DNA from: Anomaloglossus baeobatrachus
Taxonomy: Eukaryota; Chordata; Amphibia; Anura; Aromobatidae
NCBI RefSeq assembly: GCF_048569485.1
Contig: NC_134354.1
Coordinates: forward strand, 446,320,779-446,384,778
Length of the DNA stretch: 64,000 nucleotides
Direction: 5' to 3'
Each line of letters opens with the position of its first letter. Within the stretch, counting starts at the first letter, position 1. A program made the position numbers and the translations under genes. The notes under the pieces are model-generated. The model did not search any database, had not been told where the DNA came from, and worked only from the letters and a program-made list of their open reading frames with translations. This document shows, one piece after another, positions 55,591-64,000 of the stretch.

Positions 55591-57732
55591 AACACGGTAC
55601 AAAGATATATTTTACTTGTATCAAAATAGAGATCCATATTAACCTTCCCTGTCACAGATGATAAATGCAATACCAAGTGCTGCCTTTTTTTTTTCTTCTG
55701 TGACCTATTCTTTGGTGGTTATCATAGTTAGCATTCTTAATGATGGCTGGACATGTAACTTTAGTCAACCTGCATCAGTCATGGTGAGGTGATGTCAGCG
55801 GTGTGTGACTTACATAAGAAACCTTCTCGAGGCTCCAGAATTTGCGGAATCACTGGGCAGATGCTGAGGACTGAAATCTCAGCAACATTGAGGTGGCAAC
55901 GCTGAATGATCATTCATGCTCCTAAGCAACAGGAAGGAAGAGGGTATGGTTTACATGATGATAGGCTGTGGGCAGCCAATCACAAGGCGCTGCAATCATG
56001 GTAATTTTGATATTAAAAGCAGCGCTCTGATAATACAACATCCTGGTGTTCTCATAAAAATAGAAAATAGGAACCTGATCCATGACAGAAATTTCTGCTC
56101 TATCATTTCTGCACAACTACATATTGCAATCAAAGGGGATCACACATGACATGACGCGTATGATCATATAGTGCTACATCATGCTAATGGATACAATGTA
56201 TCCTGTGCATATAAATGCTGTCTGATACTGCAGTCCAGCCCTTGAATTGTGAGGAAGGGAGACATCCTCTTCAGACATGGTACTGTAGTATCTGCAGCCT
56301 CAAAGGAGGAATGGCTGTAAGCTTTACAATACTCAAGTCTGGGCAGCAGGAAAAGGAAAGACCTTTCGAGACCTTTATTTATGTGAACATGACCTTGGAA
56401 ATGTTGCAAACACATAATGTAAAGGATGTGATAGAATAAGCAGCCATATACTGAAATGTAAGGCTGTACCGGAGGAGGGGATTCTTCACTGCAGTGTTCA
56501 CAACCAGGGCAGTGGCCAATGACAAATCTATCAGCCATGTGCATGACATGTGCACTTGTCCTCAGATAATATTACATTTGACTGATAATCATCCAGTGCA
56601 CTGACATTTATGGTTGAAGAGGGGTTCACTGGATTGCCTAGAAGCCTGAGGTGGCTCTAGTCTAAAACATGCCTTTTCTTCAAGGTCCAGATTGTAATTA
56701 TATCTAGTAATATGGTTATATCTTGGTGATTGACTTCATTTGTTATAGTGTGTGAAATGTTTAAGTATTAAAAGTGCCCTTAAGACCACAAAGTTCAGGG
56801 CATCCCAAATGTTAGCAGGTTATAATAAATATAATTTGCTATGTGCTAGTAGTGTATTCTCATTGAGGTATATCCCCGTGTGCAGCTCTCAATAGGTGTG
56901 GCTCATGGAAGTCTTCACCAGTCTGACAAGTGGTAACTATTTTGCCAATGAAAACATGGCACTACTTTAATCAATGGTCATTGTGCCTGATGCAAAAATC
57001 AGTTGCTCAACTTGTTTTTAAATATATCACAATAGAGTTTACGCCTTCTAGAAAAATATGGCCAAGATCAGGAGGTGTCTTTATACAATGGTCATTTGAC
57101 AAATAAGACAGTGGTGTGTTTGTAGTTCACCATGTACAACTAGAAATGTACCCAGTTTATACCTTCAATAAGTTCATAAAAATTGGGTAAGATGTGTACC
57201 CTTAGCCATACAGGCTGGCTGAGAGGGTTGGCACCCTTAAAATTGTTCCAGAAAATGAAGTATTTCTCCCTAAAATTATTGCAACTACACATGTTTATAT
57301 TGGAACAACACGAGAAAAAAAGGAAAATTGGACATTTTGCAAAAAAACAAAAAATGGCCAGACAAAATTGTTGGCACCTTTCCAAAATTGGACAGATTGA
57401 GGACTTGAGACCAAAAAATGTTGAAAAATATCAATAATCCCAAGGTTGATGTTCCTTTGTCCATGGTGCACAACATAATCAAGATGTTTACAACCCATTG
57501 TACTATACCTAATCTCCCTGGACTTGGACGGCATAGACAAAATGATAAAAGGTTGTAACGCAGGATAGTCCGGATGGTAGATAAGCAGCCCCAATCAAGT
57601 TCTAAAGAAATTCAAGCTGCCCTGCATGCTCAGGGTGCTTACGTGTTAGCATGTGCTTTCTATTGATATTTGAATGAATTGAAACAGGAGACCCAGGAGG
57701 ACCCCACTGCTGACACGCAGACCTAAAAAAGC

Positions 57733-58118
57733 CAAACCAATTTAGCAAAAAAGGAACCAGAAACAAAAGTATAGAAATAATCTTTATTATAAAAATTCAA
57801 CGCAAAAGGATGTCAGTACAGAATGATACATAAGATGACAGCGCTCATCAACAGGAGGAGAAAAGGGGAATCACCAAAATGAGAAAACTGTGTACAAACA
57901 TAAATATAAAGCTAAATCCAAATCCCAGTGAAGTAACGCCCAGCACAATTATATGTGGATAAAATAGAGCAATAGATGTGCTAATGCAGCAGTAAAAAAG
58001 CAATGAATAATTGGTGAGACTGACCTGTTAACATCTCCTCCTGCTGGAATGACGTCACTCTCACCCAATGCACGTTTCAGCAAACAGCCTTCGTCAGGGG
58101 TGTCAACCTAAGACCTAA
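57733..58118 (-). mobile_element. probable Penelope-like or SINE-like insertion with long target duplication
   Basis: Flanked by near-identical AGACCTAAAAAAGC copies (57720-57733 and 58111-58125), a 13-14 bp duplication as left by target-primed insertion. On the minus strand it starts CCCCTGACGAAGGCTG...GCTGAAACGTGC, a degenerate version of the hammerhead-like core seen at 6126-6151. No coding frame. Confidence 0.6.
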
Positions 58119-58158
58119 AAAAAGCTAGACTGCAGTTTGCCAAAATGTACAAGAGTAA

Positions 58159-58350
58159 AGTGTGCTTTACATGCTGCAACATCGCTAGTGATCTCGTTAG
58201 CGATGTGACACGTCAGATCGCAGATGCGATCTGCTGAGATCGCACATGTGACCGGCGCTACAAAAACGACCTATGTGCGATCTCGGGCAAAAGATATCTG
58301 CAATCTGGCATGTCACATCGTTAATGATGTCGCAGCGTGTAAAGCACCCT
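58159..58350. mobile_element. TAA-flanked MITE, copy 4 (short)
   Basis: 192 bp; ends AGTGTGCTTTACATGCTGC and, reversed, AGGGTGCTTTACACGCTGCG; TAA on both sides. Central GATCGCAGATGCGATC palindrome. Confidence 0.88.
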
Positions 58351-58595
58351 TAAGTCAAACTTCAGTGCCTTTCTGAGGAAAAAGTGGTGTTTCACTTTCA
58401 AACACGTAAATAAAGCACCTTCTCATCCACACCACAGACTGGACCTTTATTTTTATCCACAGTAGCGCAGATGGTTCCACGCTTCTCCAGGTTTGTTTTA
58501 TAAAATGTACATAAGTAAGCCAAAATCCTCCATGGAAAGCAGATGAGTCCAACACAGAGCTTTTTGGTAAAGCACATTTTTCTACTGTTTACTGA

Positions 58596-58835
<240 letters not shown>

Positions 58836-60979
58836 TAAAATTGCTGTTGAAAGAAGGCACCCTTCAAATATGTGAGACCAGGAGCAGTTTGCAAAAAAAG
58901 AGTGTCCAAAATTCCAGTTGAGAGGTATAATGGTTTATGGTTATAGGAAGTTATTGATTGTAGTTATTTATTCTAAAGGGTGTGCAACCAAATATTAAGT
59001 TCAGGGTTACAACAATTTTGTCTGGCCCATTTTGGGGGTTTTGCGTGACATGTCCAATTTGCCTTTTTCCTTTCTATTTTCTGTTGTTCCAATACACACA
59101 ATGGAAATAAATATTTGTATAACAAAACATGTAATTTCAATAATTTTTTGGGACAAATACTTCATTTTTTGGAACAATTTCAAGGGTGCCAAGAATTTTG
59201 GCCATTACTGTACTGTACATTTGGCTGGTATTGGTATATGTTTCCAACAGCTGTGTTAGCAATCATAGTTGTCTACACTTTTCAGTGCATCTACAGTATA
59301 TGCAACCACCCTTTCCTCATAGACCATGTTATATGTGTTTTATCAATAAGAGGCATTGGCAGATATGCTCAATTGTAAATACATATATCTTGAACATTTA
59401 GGATTTAGTATGAAATAGGAAAATAGAGATAGAGGAACAACTTAATAATGGCCATACACATTAGCTGTTGGTGGAACAGCTCATTGAGAATACATGCACT
59501 GCCGACATGCACTGCCGAGCGTGCTTCTGTTCTCAATTAGGAGAGGTTAGTGAGCAACCACCTTACACCTCGTATAGGGATTATTTCCCCTCAGAACTAA
59601 AAAGATAAGGTATTTAGAAAACCAGTTGCCTGATCCTTCCATTCTCCAACATCTGCCAGTACCAGAATGTTAGGGACAAAAGTAGGCTGAACCCACCAAT
59701 ATTGGACAACTGTCTAATATGTATGGGGATATTCTGACTCTTCCCTGACAAATTATGTTGGAGAAATAAGGGTCAGGCATTTTGAATGTTACCATGTAAT
59801 AGTTTTGTTATTTAGGAAATAAGCCACTGCCAGAGCCATTTGGCAGCAGCTTTCCCCCTCTCCCCTTTGAAAACACATAAACATTTGGCTGATCAAAAAG
59901 TCCATATTTATCGGGAAGTCAGGAGAAATAGCTGAAAGAGTGTTCGGCCATCAGCTATCTTATGTTTATTGCCAGCTTTAGGAGGCCGATATGCACACTA
60001 AATGCTTGGCTGATCTTTGGCCGATATTGATTATATATGTATGGCCAGCTATCATTTGTTATCCTATATGTTACTTTTAAGACATTATGTAGCACTTTGA
60101 AGAAAGTGATGACATCAATGAATTGGGTCATAGGCCATTTTTTCTCTTTGCACGCCCTAATCTGTTTCTCTTTCCTCCCAGAATGTGGGACATTTCTTTT
60201 TACATTGTCCAAGGCTAGTTTTTTTAAACATCAGTCTCTTTCCAAAAATAAGATATTCGTCTATTGTTCCCAGCTGCATCAACAGACTGAGCGCAGAGAC
60301 AGAACATTCTCAGGCAGCTTTGATTTATTTCGAATACATCGGTTCAAAGACCCAAATACCTTGTTAAAGAATTGTCCAGGATAATTTTTCACTGGGGTGG
60401 AGTTCGCAGCTGAAAACGACTACTCCAGAATTCCTTATAAAATATTTAGTGTCACTCTATTAGATGGGGGATTTATATATTCCATGTGTCTGGTAAATGG
60501 GTTACTTTCATAATTAGAAGTCAAGCTTGCTTTTCGGGTTTCATGAACATTTCATTTGCACTTCAGGTGTTGTAAGAAATAACAGCTTTGTGCCAAGATG
60601 CAGGAACATAATCTGGCTCAAATGAGGTAGAAAAACCTCTATAGAATGCCGGCTGAAAATATGTGGAATTGGGTTTCACTTGTCTAAAAGTTTTAGAATC
60701 CGAATTGATGTGGGGCTGTGGGCAGCGGGGTGCACATTTATCTACGGTATGTGAGCAGTAATAATGCAGCAGTATGGTTAACTTGGAGCCACTTTATAGA
60801 TCTTATGACATAATGTCATTATCAGTAATTGCTTAATAAGCTATAATAAACTACTATTATTAATATTATTATTAGGATAACAAGGAGAAACAATCATAAT
60901 TACTGTTGCATATTTCAGTTTTTGCTGTCTGTTCGACACAATTCCTTAGCATAAGCCTGCAGCTGTTTTGTATACTTAA

Positions 60980-62689
60980 AGTGAACCTGTCAGGTGCAAT
61001 ATGCACCCAGGACCACGAGCAGCTCTGGCTACATATTGATAAACCCTGCCTAACTGTCCCTGTATTTAGTAGCATAGATAAAGAGATCTTTAGAAAAAGT
61101 ATTTCTAAAGACCCTTTAAGATATGCTAATGAGCACAGGGACTAATTGTTAGGACGTTATTTCCCCCAACTAGTCCGTCCTTTTAGCCTGTTAGCACACC
61201 CCTGTGTGTGTGCTTACATGCTATTCAATGCCCAGCGTCATCGGGATACCCACGCATACCTGTGTTCGCTGTCACCACCTATGACGCTGGGTTTAGGCTC
61301 ATTGCATATGTTCAGAAGTTCCCGCACTTCAGGTAATGCGCACTGTGAAGCCGGGTGTATGTGTGGCGCCCCCGGGCTTCAGGCACCACAGTGTATTACA
61401 CCACTTTTCAGGGGTAAGATCTTTCACGGGTCAGGAGGGGGTTAACCTGCCGGTGCCTTCACAAAACACACATATATAACAGTAAAGTGCTTACTGACAG
61501 GGGGTTGGATTAGGGCAGACAGGATAGTTAGCCATCACAAAGCATGGGACTTCCCCATTCACTAGGATAACCACTGTGGGCGGGCACCACATGTGGTAGA
61601 AGTAGGCACAACCAACAAACTAGAGACAGAACCTTCCGAACCTTCCTGGGCACAGCTTGGGATAACACCTAGCACTGACAACTGGAGTTAGTGTTTATCT
61701 CTCTTCGGAAGCCCGCGGCTTGAGCAGGAGGCTCAGCCCCGGTTCTGGGTAGCAACTGAGGGACACTTCACTAACAGACTTTCATGGGCACTGGCGGTGA
61801 CCGCCGACGGATCCAGGATCGGCTAGAGCCCATCGTGGCAGAGACCGGTACTCTGGGGCAGTGCTTGAACAACCTGTGAGTAAAGAGACTTGGAACCACA
61901 GCCCCTGCCTCTGCCTCTCCTTTACCGGCGCAGTCACCCAGCACTGTGGCACTAACGGGGACTACCACCACCCCTGTCCTCCATCATCCTCCCCAGGATA
62001 GTTTCGCTCCGCCTGTGTGGAGTGACGCCATCCCGGCTGCACCCAACATCTACCCCGGTGAGAGACCCTGCAGCGGCGGCCGCATACCTGGCCGTGTACC
62101 ACAGGTGGCGTCACGATTATCCTAAAAAGACTTTCCTAACCATCATTACCACCCCCATGCTCCATTCCTGCCTCCCGTCCACCGCCATCCTTCCCTTCCT
62201 GTACGCTTCAGGGCAACGGAACCGGGCCAAGCCACCCCGTGACGACACAGAAGATCTGCATCCCCGGCCCGCCGACGAGTAGGTTAAAACACCTGCCCCG
62301 TGGGGCGCTACATATGTGTACCGACTTCAAAGAGGTCTAATGTGCATGACCGGAAGATCCGGGACTTCTGATCATGCGTAATGAGCCTAAACCCGGCATC
62401 TGAGGTGGTGACAGGTACGCGTGTCTATACCGATGACGCTTGACATTAAATGTACACAGGGGTGTGCTATCATGCTAAGGGGGAAACTAGTTGGGGGAAA
62501 TAATGCCCTTGCGACTAGTCCCTGCGCTCACTAGCATATGATAAAGGATCTTTATAAATACTTTTCTAAAGATTCCTTTATCTATGTAAGTGTATACGGG
62601 GACAGTTAGGCAGGGATTAGCAATATGCACCCAGAACTGCTCATAGTTCTGGGTGCATATTGCACCTGACAGGTTCCCTTTAAACAATT
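60980..62689. mobile_element. palindromic MITE at TTAA with a solo LTR at its centre
   Basis: TTAA at 60976-60979 and 62690-62693; ends AGTGAACCTGTCAGG and, reversed, AGGGAACCTGTCAGG. The left arm (60980-61357) and the right arm (62317-62689) are imperfect reverse complements over nearly their whole length. A TTAA target is typical of piggyBac-type transposition. No coding frame. Confidence 0.8.
61362..62312 (+). repeat. solo LTR, copy D
   Basis: Begins TGTGGCGCCCCCGGGC, ends GGGGCGCTACA; TATG duplicated at 61358-61361 and 62313-62316. Contains GGTGGCGTCAC (62104-62114). Inserted near the centre of the palindromic MITE. About 0.95 kb. Confidence 0.8.
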
Positions 62690-63400
62690 ATAACCACTCA
62701 GGGACCATTTACAGCAGTGAACGTAATATTCAGAGTTTGTTGCAATGAGCTGAGCAGTCCATTTTCATAATACAGGCTGCCGTAAACCATTTTATACTGC
62801 GGACTGTGTCACCTGTGACATAAGTGATTCAAATAAAACCTTATAATGCAAAAAAATTATTCACGAGTCTCTACTAAAATTTTTACAGTGGTTTTAAATT
62901 GGAGCTCAAGATATTGTGTTCATGTCAGAACTGTGTGCAGAAGACACCAATGCAAATTTTGTACAGCCTTCACCCACGTTACCATGTGCTCCTTTATATA
63001 GCCGAGCGGCCTATGGTCACCCTCAGGTACCAGGCCCAAATACTGCCTCTGCATCATCACCCCTCTCAGTGTTCTGCTTGTCTAGATGAACTCTAATTAT
63101 GTGTAATGATGTAAAATGTTGTGTGTTTCATATATGTTCAGGCTACCATATTACCTACTGTGAGTTTTAGACTGTTTTAGCATTAAAGGGTCTTCCAATT
63201 AAAAAAAAACTACAAATGTTGTAAAATAACATAAAAAATACTCCCTCAAACTAGTGACCTTGGAACTCACATGTCATGCTTAGTGTTATCCCTGTGCAGT
63301 ACATGTCAGTAAGTCCATTGATTGTCAACAGTGGTTACCTGTTGGTATGGCACGTCATTGTTGGCAGATACAAAAAAAAGATAGTTTGAGGATCAACTAA

Positions 63401-63846
63401 AGCCCCCGTCCCATTTTAATGACTTTCAAGTGATCCCGACAACGATACGACCTGATAAGGATCGCTGGTAAGTCGCTACGTGGTCGCTGGTGAGATGTCA
63501 AACCGTCAGATCTTCCCAATGACGCAGCAACGATACAGCGACCATAGCGACCTGTATAACGATCTCTGTGGTCGTTGGGACCCGTACCTGGCTGTACGTG
63601 TCTGAGCTCTGAGTCAACGAGGTTGTTGGTAAGGCGTCAAACACACCGATGCATCCTGCCCCGCAGGACCTCGACGATCAAAAAATGGTCCAGGCCATTC
63701 CGACACTACCAGCGATCTCACAGCAGGGGCCTGGTCGCTGCTATGTGTCAAACGTAGGGAGATCGCTGGAGAGGTTGTTGTTGCGTCACAGAATCTGTGA
63801 CTCAGCAGTGATCTCGCTAGCGATCTCGCTATGTGTGATGGTACCT
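63401..63846. mobile_element. TAA-flanked MITE, copy 5
   Basis: TAA at 63398-63400 and 63847-63849; the right end (reversed AGGTACCATCACACATAGCG) and the CGATCTCGCTAGCGATC motifs fit the family, though the left end (AGCCCCCGTCCC) has diverged. Confidence 0.7.
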
Positions 63847-64000
63847 TAAGCATCTTTAGGGATAATGTAAGAGGTGTTTTTTGTTGCTTTACAGCATTTG
63901 TGTCTCTTTTCTTTGTTTAACAACCAACCAAATAACCCCTCTAACTCAGCAAAATACCAATGGATAAATAACACAGACTCCATACCTGTTTCCTACTTTT

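Noticed and set aside
59007-59401. Short frames at the right end of the decayed Tc1
   Set aside because: They translate the terminal inverted repeat of the element and not a protein.
60037-60384. 115-codon frame in the NHS intron
   Set aside because: Overlaps a minus-strand frame in the same place and shows no domain; not a second NHS exon.

Overview
This window is vertebrate nuclear DNA, most probably from a frog. The one host gene I recognise is the first coding exon of NHS (Nance-Horan syndrome protein, WAVE-homology domain) at 54001-54412 on the + strand, followed by a canonical GT splice donor and about 9.6 kb of intron 1. There are no operons or bacterial features. Almost everything else is mobile DNA: Ty3/gypsy LTR elements, solo LTRs, hAT, Tc1/mariner, several MITE families, an L2-type LINE tail and probable Penelope-like fragments. 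The frog assignment rests on the style of the NHS protein and of the repeats; the species is not determined.

Layout. 1-3390: old minus-strand Ty3/gypsy fossil running off the left edge. 3581-9537: hAT-derived block holding repeated modules, a hammerhead-like motif and a long hairpin. 10140-34870: one compound satellite locus blown up by nested insertions. These are a solo LTR (10542-16684) containing a young gag-SCAN LTR element (10628-15577) containing an intact Tc1 (13409-15059), a second Tc1 (17041-18685), a young integrase-first Gmr1-like gypsy (19346-33347) split by a hAT (21527-30485), and a reversed solo LTR (33418-34669). 34890-47760: an old minus-strand gypsy fossil split by a second hAT (35977-43218) and by four MITEs. 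47765-52983: a solo LTR, decayed Tc1 copies and MITEs. 53000-64000: the NHS 5-prime region, exon 1 and intron 1, with further Tc1, MITE and LTR insertions.

Target-site duplications date the insertions relative to one another: 8 bp for two hATs (CTGATGAG, ATGAGAAT), TA for Tc1, TTAAC for the gag-SCAN element, 4 bp for the solo LTRs (CATG, CTAG, TATG), TAA for one MITE family and TTAA for a palindromic MITE. The two young LTR elements differ between their own LTRs by only about 1-2 percent by eye, so the Tc1 and hAT inside them are younger still.

Most striking points: the hAT at 35977-43218 carries about ten copies (one inverted) of a 231-bp, 77-codon unit that looks like an amplified 3-prime tail of its own transposase; the sister hAT at 21527 has a single tail copy and a permuted interior, yet moved recently; an integrase-before-RT gypsy and a pol-less gag element both carry SCAN-like capsids; and a full-length DD34E Tc1 transposase sits in a very young nest.
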